A stretch of DNA of 64,000 nt from Stichopus chloronotus (Eukaryota > Echinodermata > Holothuroidea > Aspidochirotida > Stichopodidae). The translations under genes and the position numbers were made by a program. Below the pieces are notes generated by a model that did no database searches, was not told the DNA's origin, and was given only the letters and a program-made list of their open reading frames with translations. Below are positions 39,601 to 53,317 of the stretch, one piece after another. Every line of letters starts with the position of its first letter. Within the stretch, counting starts at the first letter, position 1. Location: NCBI GenBank assembly GCA_021234535.1, contig CM037843.1, positions 23,901,911-23,965,910 on the forward strand, in the 5' to 3' direction.

Positions 39601-42600
39601 GGAATTTCCACTATTTGATGATCCGACCTTTCACTGAGTCGATATCCCTGCCGAGGAAGGCCAAACCAGGAAAATGGCGTAACAAGAGAGTGACAGAGTT
39701 AGCTATCATTATTTGCTGTCACTGATTCCATCCTCTCGCAACGGACTAGCCTACATTTGTGTGTGTGTGAACAGTGAAGAATGTTAAAACCTTCGAATTG
39801 ACCCCCCCCCCCCCTCACAACCCTTTTAAAAACACGAGCGTTAAAAAGTCCTTCCCAGCATTTTTTGAATTACAGGTCTAATCATGTTATAAAGAAGCCT
39901 TTGGACTACAAGCTCTATAGTATGTATGGCCGTAGCCTGATTCAAAAGAAAAGACGTTCACGATGCCGAATTTTGATTCAGTGAAAGTGTTGCGGTGATA
40001 ACGAATATTGAACAGACGACACTTCAACTAAGCGCGGTGCAGGTCCTCTGAACGATTGGTTCTGGAGACACTTATCCGGCTGAGTTATGACTTTAATTGT
40101 TGAAAGCTTCGGTAACCAATATTTCACAATGGGTGGGCCTTTTTCAGATCAAACTAAAAGCAATTTAGGGACTTGACTTTTACGAAGCTTGCATGACGGT
40201 GACCGACGCCACACCCACATTTTCGATCGACGCGGAAGCCAATTGGCGTATGCACCAAGGAATTAGGAACAATTGCATGTAATTTCATCATCCATGTTGG
40301 TTGTACACATACTTGTGCACATAGGCCTAATAGCACATGCTGAGATAGCGAGAAGACTTGCCGACGTTGAGTTCAAGTTTGAGAAATTAATTTCGTCATA
40401 AAACAGAGGCATGGTTCGCCACAACTTTGAGTTCCCCAAACCCCCCCACCCCACCACTTGTTTCACGCGGCCTACACTACCCTCTGTCCTAAATGTTCAC
40501 TTCCCCAGTGCCTCTCCCCTAGGACGTTTCCAATGCACTGTCTTCTGCTATCCAATTTGCTTTTTTGAAACAAGCAATCAGTCTTAACCCATACCCCCCC
40601 CCCCCCCCCAATCACTGAAAAACGTCGGCTAGGGTGTTTGCAAGTAACGATACATGCTTACTTAACCTCTGCACATTGAAGGCAACGTTGAGATCTCGCC
40701 AGATATATGCACCCTAAAATCCGGATAATTTTACAACACTGTGCGATTTATTGCTATGGGGCTTAATCAATCTTTCCCTGTATTAGTTTGGTCGCTATAT
40801 TGATTAGGCCATACATGAAACGAAACTGCAGATCTCAGGTATGCCAGCATATGATAACAACGCTTTAGATAAGAATCGGCAGGCCCACGCAACTTAATAA
40901 CAATTCGAACAATGTGGAAGAACAACACTGCATGACTATAAATATTAGGTCAACCAAAACTTGTTTTCAGGTATCACTACACACAGTTTCTTTTCATTTT
41001 TTCCCCAGAGTTATTAATTGTTACCAGTTCAACGACAACAGCAATTTTCTGATGAAAGTAGCCACCATACTGTGGTTCAGCCCCCCCCCCCCCCCCACGT
41101 TACCCTAAGATGCAAAGGAAAGGAAATGATATGAGGAGAGATGTAAACTACTAGTTATACTTAACTATATGCATTGCCGTATTTTACATCCTGAGGCTCA
41201 GATTCCCTCCCCACTTTTTGTTTATCTCATTATTGAAGGCTTATTACGACACAGATAATGATTATCTCCCCTCATAACTGACACGTCTAGGTGATAGTTA
41301 TGATCACCCAAATAATGTACCGTATGGTGTTTTTTTTTTTCTATAGACCACAGTGAGCTTTTTATGTAGCATTCGATACAGTCAGATAAATACCGTAGTT
41401 AAATTGATACGTCGCTTCATAGAGTGACGTCATATAGTTTACGCCGGTGGGCGTACATGTATTTTTCTACGGTAGGCCTACGCTACACACGACACCAATT
41501 AAGAGAATGCGCTGTACACATACATGTTGTAAAACAGATATGACAAGAATAAACTAATGACAATGAAACCACATCCTCATCCACGTATCAAAATATATAG
41601 AAGAGAGGATGATTTTCGTATCAATCTCAGAATATTGCATTATTCAAACTTGTAAATATATTTGAAATGAACAAAAATAATAAAAAAAGGGGGCGTGGTA
41701 TACCTACACCACAAAATAGCGTACATAACAAAGCAATGTTTAAGGATAAGGGCAAAGGACATACGGTATACATGAAATGTATCATTTTGCACCATTCGTT
41801 GTATTAATGAAATGGAAAGCAATGTTGGACACTACCATTCAGTCGATTTCAAAATCATGTCTAGTGATTTACATGGAGTGAACACAAAGAATCAGCAAGG
41901 GGATAGGAAAACGGGAGGGGGGGGGGGGCGGCGGTGATATTCATTCCATTAAGGCTGATGGTGAGGAATGACGATGAAGGAAACCTGACGTTTCCACTTC
42001 CCCCGGCCTTACCCCTCCCTCATAGGTTAGTCTGTGTCGTATAATAAATATTTGTCATTAATTTTATATACTGTACCATAGTGTTCAACCAAAAGTTGGG
42101 GAACGAAGAAAAAGTGCAACCAACCCTGTGATAGGGTACGTAACATTGTATATGTACGTAACTAATCACCTTGGACAACGATATATATAGCAGATTTTAT
42201 TAAAATTTGCGTTTTTACGAATTTGCGGTGTGTAAAATAAATACAAACTAAACGAAAGAAAAATGCTAAGTACGAATAATTGATACCGGAACTAGATACT
42301 CGCCGAAAGAAAGTATTTCACTGCCTTTGGGGTGATTTATTAATGCGTGCATTACATTTACATATACTTGTACTTTTATAAGACGAAAATAAAGTGCGAA
42401 TGAAAAAAAAAAATTAGGTTCGAAGGAGAGATTTCTTCACTTGCATCAACATTTTGGCTTGTCAAATACTACTGAAGGTTCAACCAAAATAGCTTCATAT
42501 TGTTTTTCAAACTATTTTGTATACGTTCAAGCATTGATTTGAATATAAATTACATTATTTGCTAGACAAAAAGTAATGTGAATTAGTAAAAAGTGGGAGA

Positions 42601-42640
42601 GCAACGCAGCGACGTCTATCATAATAATATCACCAGCATT
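36641..42640. other. Intergenic, no gene recognised
   Basis: AT-rich with long homopolymers (G at 37881-37893; C at 39802-39814, 40594-40609, 41081-41096; G at 41917-41928) and a short hairpin at 39161-39199. No coding exon could be supported. Confidence 0.5.
39161..39199. repeat. 15-bp inverted repeat with 9-base loop
   Basis: GCACATGAGAAGGAC (39161-39175) pairs with GTCCTTCTCGTGTGC (39185-39199) with one mismatch, around AATTAACTA. Confidence 0.8.
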
Positions 42641-42642
42641 TA

Positions 42643-42680
42643 GACAGACAGACGGACGGACGGACTGACGGGCAGGCAGC
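42643..42680. repeat. GACA/GACG tetranucleotide repeat
   Basis: Imperfect run of GACA, GACG and related tetramers at the left edge of a larger repetitive block. Confidence 0.8.
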
Positions 42681-42789
42681 AAGAAATATAGCGTTTTTGA
42701 TTCCTTGCCGAAGGCAAGCAAGGAATCTATGAGATGGTGCCGGCGTGTGTATGTGTATATGTATGTGTGTGTGTGACGTCTTGGTTTGT

Positions 42790-43240
42790 AAACACAATAT
42801 CTCAAGAAGGGGAAGTTGCTTGAACTTCAAAGTTAGTGTGAAGGTAGTCCATAGAGAGTAGATGGTCCCTATTCTTTTTTTCTTTTTTTTTTGAAGTTGC
42901 AAGAACTTCAAAAACCCATTGGTAGCACTTGAAGAGTAGATAATCCCTGTCAAGTTTTGATGAGGTCAAAGATCACATGGGGTCAGTCGAGGGCATAGCT
43001 TGAAAACATTTTAAACACATTATCTCAGTGAGGGAAAGTTGCTTGAAATTCAAAGATGGTATGTAGGTCTTCTATATTGAGTATATAATCCCTATCGTTT
43101 TTCATTGAGGTCAAAGGTCACTTGAGGTCACCAGGGGTGGAGTTTGAAAACTGTGACTGATTAGTTGTTGACATGGTGTCTCAAGGAGGGCAAGGTGAGT
43201 GAACTTCAAAATTGGTATGTTGGTTATCCTTTCTTCATAA
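42790..43240. repeat. Tandem repeat, unit about 160 bp, with AGGTCA motifs
   Basis: The block CTCARRRAGGGVAAGKTGMK followed by TGAAMTTCAAA recurs at 42801, 43024 and 43180, with a partial one at 42893. Between them recur GAGTAGATAATCCCT and GAGGTCAAAGRTCAC. Copies are diverged and vary in length because of a T-rich insert near 42876. It is preceded by a short hairpin (TTCCTTGC ... GCAAGGAA, 42701-42725). Non-coding. Confidence 0.65.
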
Positions 43241-44420
43241 ATATTGGCAGGCAATCACAAAGTCCTCTGACCTTCTGGTTATTATATCAGTAACATTATA
43301 CGAAACAGTTGTTCAAGACGTTCGACGTTATTTGCTGGGCAGTTTCTTTCCAAACTTATTTATTCTAATGCTGCAACGTAGGAATGATGGGGACACTTGA
43401 TTTAGTCACTGGCATTTTTACTTAGCACAAAAATTCCACAAAAATTCAAATGTAAGTTGAACTTGACTTAAAGTGCATGGAACTCTCAGGGATTTGTGTG
43501 AACTTTTTCGTCAACCCCCCAAACAATCTTGTTTCATTAAAAAAGGGGGAGGGCAGAGAAAGAATCCAATTCCAAGTGTTAACAGAATCGTCACTCTTTC
43601 GGATGATTTTTCTTTCAAAACTGAACCACTGTCTACTTACACTCTCTTATAAAATACGTTTAACTCAATTTTTTCGGAACAAATAAGCTAAGTGTAATTA
43701 TTCTTTGAACAGTTTGTCAGCTCTGGCGTCGAAGGTCTAAAATTGCGTGTACATTTTAAATTTTAGAGTGCGTCTGTAGGGGGGGTTCAATATCGACGTA
43801 CGATCCTTAACATCTGTCATCATCGGATTCAGACACAATGGCAGGTCCGGGAGGGGGTGCCATCGATGCACGTACATCCCCCCCTGAAAAACTTCCAAAA
43901 TTGTTAGTGTGTGTATATCGCAATTCTCTCACTGTTGTGCGCCTTTCGTCATGGTTTTGGTGTAGAAACTCAAACACCATATTGAGTGCACTATTTCTAT
44001 GTAACCCTGCACATGGAAGACACTCTCCCGCAATGGATGAATTTTGTGCCCCCCCCCCCCCGAAACAAAAATCTAGGATCCGTCCTTGGGTCGCATTACC
44101 TTAACCTTGAATAGATAGAACGAAACGTAAGGTGAAAGTCAACATGACGATGGTCAACACAAAGGGAAAAATTAGCCCAGGTCAGGACGATAAAAGAGAA
44201 AAATAGACCCGCCCTTCTTCATAATATAGAAGTGTCTGTCAGTGGTGTGTATTGTTTGAGGGGGGATTAAGACCTCTCTTCTTTTGTTTCTTATCATCAA
44301 TTATATCCGTGAGGAATTGATTTCTTTACTTTACACACCAGAAAAAAAAAAAACTTGTCAGTCAGTGACGTACTCTGCTACGTCACCGGCGAAAATTCAG
44401 CTGTGGCATTTGAAACTCAT
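43241..44420. other. Intergenic, low signal
   Basis: Contains a 13-base C run at 44049-44061 followed by CTAGGATCCGTCCTTGG, a composition common in dispersed repeats. The plus-strand frame around 43838 is low in complexity and I do not call it. Confidence 0.4.
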
Positions 44421-44424
44421 TTGA

Positions 44425-44781
44425 AGGGAAATAGGTTGCGTTTCAAATGCACCGACATCGCACATAGAGACAAAAAGCTTTAATCACATGTTGAATCTTT
44501 CAGTCTCACAATTAAATTAACATCTGTGAAGAACAAAACAAACAAAGCATTGTACATAACATGAATTAGGAAAGATTAATCTTTTGAATTTGTTTAAGTC
44601 TGGGTGAAAAAAAAAAATTATTATTGAGTAACAAAATAACTGAATTTCTATCGGTATGAAATTTATTTCTTTAAAGGAAAGCTATACCGCCCCTAGGATT
44701 TGGATATGCTATCATTATGTGTTCACAAAGATTGGTATTTAAAACTATGACTTCCCTCCGTGCAACAAACGCTGTTTCCCT
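44425..44781 (-). mobile_element. TTAA element family 1, copy C (357 bp, diverged)
   Basis: Left flank TTGA (44421-44424), left end AGGGAAATAGGTTGCGTTT; right end GCTGTTTCCCT before TTAA (44782-44785). The interior keeps AACTGAATTTCTATC and TTCACAAAGATTGG in the orientation of copy B but is more diverged. Confidence 0.75.
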
Positions 44782-44785
44782 TTAA

Positions 44786-47700
44786 AGTATTTTCATTACA
44801 GGGACTTCGTTTGCATGTTTTCACCTGCGAGTCGATTCTGTGCAAAATTAAGTTTGTTTTTGAAGGGAAAACACAGAGGAAATTAATTACAAATTACAGT
44901 TCTTTCAGTCTTCAATATATATACGACAAAAGTAATTTTCGAGGTCTACGTGTATGGGGGAGTGAAATGGGGAGGCTGGTACGCTCTTTAACATTACTGT
45001 ATGTATACATAACAGTTTGACCAAACTGCTACAATATTTGACTTAAAGGGAATCAAACTTTTAAAATAAAATAAACAAAGTCTTGCATATCGGTGAACGA
45101 ACAATTTGTAGATAAAGCTTGTATGTGGCCGCCATTATCATAAGCATCACCACGCACGCACGGTGAATAACAAAGAAGACTTTTAGACCTATATTTCTTC
45201 TTTTAGTTTTTAGTTTATTTCTTCTCAACATTGATACCGATATTTAATACACAGGGCATTAAGAAGAAAACAAAAGTACGGATTAGCAAAGACAATGCTA
45301 CAGATAACAGAAAAATAGAGGTGGGAAATAAGTAGAATAGAAAATAAATAAAAAGAATAAATAAACAAGCAAACAAAAAGAACGTCATCGAAAAATCGTC
45401 AACCATACCAGTTGTTCTTCCGCATTTTTTCCCTCTACATTTTTTTCTTGATTCTTAAAAAAAGTTAGTGTTCGGACACTTCTACATGCAAATTAAAAAC
45501 CTTAAGAAATATGAAAGCCACATTTTTTTTTTCGCCATTTTCATTTAGCAGACTTTTTCTCTCTCTCATTTTCTTCTGCAAGGATCTTTTTCTGAAATGG
45601 TGTGGGTGATAATGAAATTTGGCAATGGTACATCATCATAAATATCGTTGATGACATTTAACAAAAGAACAAAAAAAAAAAAAAAAACCGTCCCATCAGT
45701 GTATACCAGCGAAATATCAACGAAAGGGTTCGTATAAGTAAATTTATTTAAGTAATGACATTAAGTTACATAACACACGATTGAAAAAAATATCTGTCTG
45801 CTTCCTGCAAACGATTGATCTCGCAAAGTAAACGAAAAACAAATATATTTAACCTGTCAATCATTAGTCACACATTATAAATGTATAATGTTTCGATGAT
45901 GACGGCTTTAATAACATGATAGAATTCTTTCATTCCGGGTTCTGTCAATAAGGTTAGAGAGAGATTTTCAACACAAAAAAAAAAAAAAAAATTTAAAGGG
46001 AATGAATGGATGCAAACAAGTAAACCAATTTAATTTGCAAGGAAGGATGAAGTATAGTGAAGAGAACAATAAGGTAAAGATACATCACTTGGTGAACTCT
46101 TGGGCGTAGAATCTCATAGACTGACATAAATCCAACAGTTCAAAACGACCCATACCAGTTGCTCGCATGCATTCTCTATGACATGTAGGCCTCATGTGCG
46201 GTAATTTAAACTAACAGGATTTTTCGCAGAAAAAAAATGGGATTTGTTTATCCCAAGAAGTAATTCCTGTAAATTATTCTTGAAAAACTCTCTTGGTTCT
46301 CCGTGCATGGCGATTAGAAGAACTTGTTCTAAAGCCTTAGTTTTTCGATACACAGGAATTTTCAATAGACTAAATTTTCGGTTTTTCCCTCCGTCCGATC
46401 ATACCTCCAGGTAGTTAGGGAATGGAGATGCATCGGAATACGAGACCCACTTGCATTGTCACGTAACATGGTGTCTTCACTCTTCTAGAAGTTTGCATCG
46501 AATTATAAAGTTAGAATGATGCTACGGGGATAACTTGCAGTAAGTCTAGTAAATATCCCCTCGCATGCAATTAAGTATTCTGTGGGATGATAACCACACT
46601 TTCCTCTTAATCTATTGTGTCTTCATTAAAGGTGTCTAAGTGCAACTCACAAAAACAGTCGCACCACCAATATTATATCACTACATGTCAGAACTTGTTC
46701 TAAGCCATACTATTTGTGACTAAAGTATCAGAGCCAAAGACACTTTTCTACCTCTATATACAATCCTGACACATCCTTAGAATTACTATGTACGAACCTC
46801 TAAAATAAACCACGTGATCGTGCAAATGCCTTTTCACAAGATTGAAATCTTTCCGTGTCTAGATTATCTTGGTGGAAAACCAGTGTTTATAAAAAAAAGA
46901 CCTTTTTGAAAAGCGTTTTTCACTCGAAAACTCGAAACAAATAGAATATCGCTCTGTAAACTTTGTTTTTTGGACAAAAATCAGAGTTCTTGAGAAAAAA
47001 AACCCATTGTCTTTGAGTTCTGTTTGAGAAAAAGTGTTTACTAAAAAAAAAAACCCACTATTTTCTCTCGATAAACAACGATTCCACTGACCAAACATTT
47101 GCGAGGTTTAACCGCGTTTTCCAAGTTCCCCATTGGACTTGCTATACTTATCTGTATGGAACTGAAGTCAGATCGAATTACATACAGTATAATACTATAC
47201 CACTAAAATCAACTTCATAATTGCAAAGCTGATATGTCTGATAAATCAACAAGCCTGTTAGTTGATGACTGTTCAGTTATATCCATCTCACTCTAAACCG
47301 AGAGGGGAAACACTCAAAGCGCATGCATGCCATTGTTTGCTCTTTTTTTTTTTTAATTTGGTTTTATTTTATCCGACGATTTATTTTACCCGACTGCATC
47401 GTTGAGATACGACCGTCGTTACACATATTATTATATATGAAACCCGAAAACAGGTTGAACAACGAGGCCGGCTCCGCTCTGGGATGCGTATGACGACAAC
47501 AAGAGTGTTTAATATTAACCGTTGTATAAAAAGAAGAAGAAGAAGAAAAAAACGAAGTCTCTATAACAGAAGTTAATTACATCTTTCGGGCGCGTATTAA
47601 GGTTCGCAATTCCCAAATAAGTTGTAAAGTGCAATGTGTCAAAACCGATCCTATTGAACTTAATTCATTTTGTAACCCGTGCACATGTTTCGTCAACAAC

Positions 47701-48420
47701 GGGAGGAGGTCCAGTTGATAGACGGCTAATTACGGATGTATTATGTAGTAATTTAGTGACTGCAATAGAGAATGAATGAGACGTATATGTGATATAATAA
47801 CTCGCAGCCTTTTTGTTTTTTTTTTTGGTCATTTTCCTGTTGTTACTGTACGTAAGTTCCCAGTTTCATTTTTTTTTTTTTTTTGCCGCTCCCGGTGACA
47901 ACGGCGATGAATGATCTTCAGTAGGTGATCACATGACGTCCTTGTCCTTTCATCCTTTTCATCCTTGCTTGGAACATTATTTGACTAATTCAAAATGGTG
48001 TCTCATAGAACTGATTTAGACTGTATTGACTCATTTTAAGAGTGCCTAATTGAGTTAAAAATCTGTCTGTATCGTAGATATTATGAAGGAATTACTGCAT
48101 GCCGTCCGTTAGATGAACAACTTAACTAAATACAGGTGTAGGTTACAATATCGCATAGACTGAGTTAACAGTGTGATATGTGGCATGTCAGATGATGTAT
48201 TACACATATCCAAATATATGTGTATCAGTATTTTAGTGTTCTACTTCTATACGTTCAGCATATGCCATGCATATCAGGAGATGGGTCTCGGTGTATATGT
48301 GTCATCGTATTCTCTTGTTATGCGCAAATATGCCCCTCACTGACGGTGTGCAGATGTGTAGGGAACTCAGTGTTACCTAAAGATGTGTAACTATTAAACT
48401 CCCCAATGAGTGCGAATGTA
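44786..48420. other. Intergenic, no gene recognised
   Basis: AT-rich with many A/T homopolymers, and an (AAG)n run at 47529-47546. No coding or RNA gene was supported. Confidence 0.5.
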
Positions 48421-48690
48421 TAAAGGACCTCACCTGTCGGCGACACAAGGGAGATTTCATCAGTATACCACCCATGCATTTACCTCTTATGCTCTACAGA
48501 TTAACTCATTCATCAACAATTACATTGCATTGTGCGCATATAACCGTACATTTAGTGGTCACTAGCTTTGTTGACAGTTTCCTTTTTTCTAGTGTCCTCC
48601 AATTATGTTTTTAATACTTGTTTATGTAACTGCTCTCCTGTGTTTCGCTGTCCACGTGAGAAATAAATTTGAATTGAATTGAAAAAAAAA
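48421..48690 (+). mobile_element. Possible LINE 3' end
   Basis: The end GAAATAAATTTGAATTGAATTG followed by an A-rich tract resembles the 3' tail of CR1/L2 LINEs, which finish in short repeats of this kind (established). The upstream 200 bases have no frame; the left boundary is arbitrary. Confidence 0.35.
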
Positions 48691-49338
48691 GAAAAGAAAG
48701 CGCAATGTTCACAGCCTTTGTTACATGTGACGTAGGCTACGTATTGCAACCAGTGATAGTAACATATCTAGGTATGTACGTTTTGGAAACAAATAATATT
48801 CTCTTAGTGTACATTCAGATACAACCAGAAGTCTTAGCCAATCCGACAGGGGCTCATACCCTTCAGTTTAACGACTCCACGAAACGTGTTTCACATAACA
48901 TTTCTAAATTATTGGTAAGGAAACAAATTGGGTAGTATTTAATGTCTGCTCGTTGTGTGACTATCGGACAAACTTACTCAGAGCCGACATAACTTACTTT
49001 ATTGACAGAATAATTTCAATTCTTCAGTGAATGAATTACATTTAATACACGAAGACAGTTACCGTCTGATTCATTGATTTTCCCCAAACATCGAATTTAT
49101 AGATTTTGATGATAAACATCCGGGATGTGAAAAAAAGAAAATGCTTACAGTGCAACAACCCGGGCGTCTATACAAACTAATGTTCCTTTGAGAAAGATTC
49201 CTCCTCGCGGTTGCGCACTACACGACTAGGTTACTGATTATACAGCTATGATGGATTTTATGTTTCCTACAATTCATATCATTATTAACAAGAGTAGAGC
49301 ATGCCATATATGGCAAAGATCTTTAATATTAAATTTAA

Positions 49339-49443
49339 AGGGTCTCGATGGGCTCGTCATTAGCCTAGTATACTGTATGTGAAGAAAACTCGACAGGTTA
49401 AGAAATATTTAGTGGATTTCATGACACAAATCAATGTGCCTCT
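49339..49443. mobile_element. TTAA element family 3, short copy (105 bp)
   Basis: TTAA on both sides (49335-49338, 49444-49447). Left end AGGGTCTCGATGGG; right end CAATGTGCCTCT, similar to the right end of the 33492-33872 copy. The interior is mostly deleted or diverged. Confidence 0.55.
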
Positions 49444-50140
49444 TTAACATGTAGTATTATATAACGACAACCTCGTTGCTATGTGTTAAAGAGACTGAAC
49501 TACGATATGTGTCCTAATCGAAAACTCCTTTGTTTGTCTCTTTTTCCCTTTTTATTTTTGTCTTCTTGCATTCTTTAAGACGTTACAAAAAGTGGGTGAC
49601 GGGCATTAGAAATGAAGGAGAAATAAAGGAATACAGGCCGAAGAAGGGCAAGGCCGTTTAGCAACCGAGGGGAGGGGGATTCAGGTGACTTATCCTTTGT
49701 TTTTAAATTACAACGTAAAGGCACAAAAAGAAGGAAAAGTCACGTGTACACACATACGTAGCTTAAAATGGGACAATGATAATCCCATGACAGTAATTTA
49801 TAAAAATTATGAGAGGCTGGACTGTCCGGTTCAAATTTTAAACGTACCATTACTTTGACAAAATTAAATTGACAAAATTTACTGCCCGAGTATTTGCTTA
49901 ATTCAAAATTCTTCATTTGAGCCACATCAAACAAAACAAGTAGGCTACAACAACACGAAAACGTATTCGCATAACATAGCTAGATATACGGAACAAAATT
50001 TCAATGTGTGAACATCGAGAGTATAGAACTCTATGGCAAGGTAGCTACGTAGCTAGCTGTACGTACGTTTTGAACCATTCTCTGTGGGATGGGTCAAAAG
50101 TCGCTCAAATTTCCGCGACAATAAGCAGACAGTCGCCTAA

Positions 50141-50475
50141 AGGAAAATAGGGCGGTTGTTTTAGAAAAAACATCCATATTTTTGAAATCAATGTTTGTGG
50201 ACGTATAGATTATTCAAAATAAGGAAGGACAGTCGCCTTCTTTTCAAGAAATAAGCTTCTCACAGATAGAAATTCAGTTATTTGTTATGCAACGCCAATT
50301 TGTTCACCCAAACTTTTCAAAATTCAAATGATGCATCTTCCATTACTCATCACATGCATAATGTTTTGAGGAGATGAAGCTTGGTAAATGTTTAATTGAT
50401 AAGACTGCATGGTTTAACATTGATGAAAGCTATTTTCTTTTGTATGTCATGTTATTCTAAACACCCTATTTCCCT
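50141..50475 (+). mobile_element. TTAA element family 1, copy D (335 bp)
   Basis: Left flank CTAA (50137-50140), left end AGGAAAATAGGGCGG; right end AACACCCTATTTCCCT followed by TAAG (a TTAA overlaps the last T). Same orientation as copy A, with which it shares long near-identical stretches (TTCACCCAAACTTTTC, GATGCATCTTCCATTACTC). Confidence 0.85.
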
Positions 50476-52705
50476 TAAGTTGACAAACACCACTTTGGAG
50501 ATAGTAGCATGTAGGTGTAGTGTACTCAAACTAGATATCGATGTAAATCCTGTGTAACTTCATTTGATAGGTAAATAGATGAATTTTTTTTTTCATGTGA
50601 AATATGGTTCGGTGGCTGATTGGTGATGTGTTCGATTTCAGTATACACACGTTTAACCTCATCGTCACTGTGTGGGCGTACCTTGCGAGACTAACGAGGT
50701 ATTATATGCTAAACAAAATATTGAAATCTCTTGACGTAAGACGTCCTAAAAATGAAAACATCGAATCTACATAAGGTATAAATAGGTAACAATGAAAGTA
50801 ATCGCCGTAGGTACTGGCTAATTACATCGAGGATACAGTATCGAGCAAGGTTAGAAACAAGCGCATTGTGGTGGTGATGCCATGGTGTATGTTTGTGTGG
50901 GTGTGTGGGGGGGGGGAGGTTGGTGTTGACACCCGTAAACGGTCGGCAAGTTCCAAGTAGTCTATCATTTTTTACGAGGACTCATGTTAATCCTTTCCAT
51001 GATGAAACGAAAAACATGTTGCACATAGTAAATGTTATGCTCGATACACATTTTCGCCTTTCACTACCGCACCGGATGTTACTACTTTCGGCCTGGATCA
51101 TGTGACTGGCATACATGTATTTTAATCGTGCATCGTCGTAAATCATAACCGCTAATAATGACTTGATGAGTCGACTTCATCGTCATTTTTAGAGTTTAGC
51201 ATATCCAGAATTTTACCGACCTTAACTGAAAGACAAAGCCGCGTTCTGCCAATAGAAAGGCACCATCAACCTCCCCCATTGACTTATACAATAAACTACA
51301 GGTCCCTTTGAGGGCACCTAATGCAAACAATGTAAGACCACATGTTCATATCAACATATGATCAGGCTTTTACGTGATACGTAAAGCGACGGAACTATAA
51401 TGACTCTTTCAAATTTCTGTAGAAGCATATGCCTATTAATTGCGGCAAAATTGATTCGTACACTAAATCGTAAAAGTGGTGTGATCTCAGTCTTATGGGA
51501 GTTTCCCCCATGTATAAACTACCAATCTCTGTAAAGATGACCGTACATTGTCCTTTTGGTTTTATTATTATTATCATTTTTTTCTTTGCAATTTCAAATT
51601 TCAATAATTTAGATGGGAAGATGTTTAGACAGACCTAAAGGTTAGGCCTATCTTATTTTCTTGACGTTCTCCAAAGTAGGTAAAGGGGTTCAAAACGAAA
51701 CTTTCTTCCATCAGCCTAAAAGATCATAACATTGTCAAAATTACATCAGTTCACTCCATTTTCATACCAAGTACATTTCCAGATTCAATATCCAATTCCT
51801 CAAAAAATAACCAAGCTTAAAGCAGGATGCACTATTATTCCTGTGTTTAAAACAGTGCATCAAAGGACTTACTATTCTTACAGTTGTGACTAGTTGTAAA
51901 AACTACCGTGTCGTGGTCTATTTGTCCAAAAAATCGCCAAATTTCTAAAGGAAACGCTTTCGTATTTATGAGTTTTCCTGAAGGTAGCAAACCCCCATTG
52001 ACTTACACAGTAAATAGCAAAAGTAATGCAGTCTCTTAAGCCTTGTAGAAGTTTTTGGCAGATTTTAGCTACCTGGCACTCTTTAGACAGAAGACACATT
52101 GGCCATTCATTGCACTTGCAATTTTCTGTACCTTAGGTTGTTACAGATGTTCCGCTTGAAGCCGGCGAATGTAGCATACATTGTCACTGGAGCAAATCGC
52201 ATCTCGCCTCGAATGATACTGCTCCGCCGGCTAAAAGTCCATAACGTTTCCATAATTGCTTCAATTGGCACCATTGTCTCAATTTGCCCTCTTCAATTTT
52301 CGATCAACAAACGAACCCATCCCAAAGGATGAAGTACCAAAAAGTTGTCCAAATATCCATGACAGGGACTTTCACCGACGGTGGACGAAATACTGAGGAA
52401 TCTCCACCTTCTGTATAGGGTACGCTACCTGAAACTTTGGTCGGAGGGAAACCTCGCAGATCCAACTCCAGTTTACTAAAATGGTCTCTTCACGATACCC
52501 GAAATAGCAAAAATGCAATCCCTGTGATACGTTTAAAATGATTGCATGTGTACTGAAAAAAAAAAGCCAAAAAAGATAAGACTATGTTTGATCTTAACTT
52601 TTCCTTAATTAAATGTACACGCGAGGTTGTATAGGAACGGACTCTGTCTTTCAATGAAGGAAATGACAGTAACACTTCGAACAGGAACGGGATTGGCATT
52701 AAAAC

Positions 52706-52739
<34 letters not shown>

Positions 52740-53317
52740 AGAAATCATATTTGAAAATGAACGGTTCTTACTATAAGCGCCTACGTAATGAATATGCAAC
52801 AGTACAGGTCTCACTAGTGTATCAAAAACATGCTACTCAAGTCGTCGCTCCTTGGTAGGTATCGGGAATTGTGGTATTCGGTGAAAGGAAGCACTGTATG
52901 TACAAATAACCTACAAACTGAACACAACATTGCGGCGTCAGTGAGTTGTTTTGACTTGACTAACTGAATATTCAATACTAGTAACTCCCATTGGCATGCT
53001 CAAAGAAGCACATCCTTGATTTGAATGAAAACTATCAACCACTATATTATCGTATTCTACATTTTTTTGTCGTAATGTTAGAAGAATTTGAAATCATATG
53101 GCAGAACTAACCAACTGAAACCTATTTACTTTCCCAGATTGTCTGAATGGTGTAATTAAAAGAACTTTTGGGGACGAAATTTCAATATTTTTACTTTTTG
53201 CCTACGCACGCAATCACTTTAGGGCGTTTCATTTTTGTCTCTGGAGGATGAAACCTCCACTTGGACGTCTGGCGGTCCGTCTTTTTGCTGTATTTTTTTC
53301 AGATTTTACTCAATATT
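50476..53317. other. Intergenic with dispersed repeat fragments
   Basis: CCCCCATTGACTTAYACARTAAA occurs at 51273 and again at 51992, indicating two members of a dispersed repeat. An uninterrupted run of 30 A lies at 52709-52738. A 10-base G run is at 50907-50916. No gene was supported. Confidence 0.45.
52709..52738. repeat. Poly(A) tract, 30 bases
   Basis: Thirty uninterrupted A. It could be the tail of a retrotransposed sequence on the plus strand, but no recognisable body or target duplication was seen. Confidence 0.85.

Noticed and set aside
42527..42953. Minus-strand frames with His/Thr and Pro/Ser/Val repeats
   Set aside because: Translations of GT and GACG microsatellites.
43838..44104. 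Plus-strand frame starting MAGPGGGAID
   Set aside because: Low complexity and passing through a 13-base C run; more likely repeat-derived.
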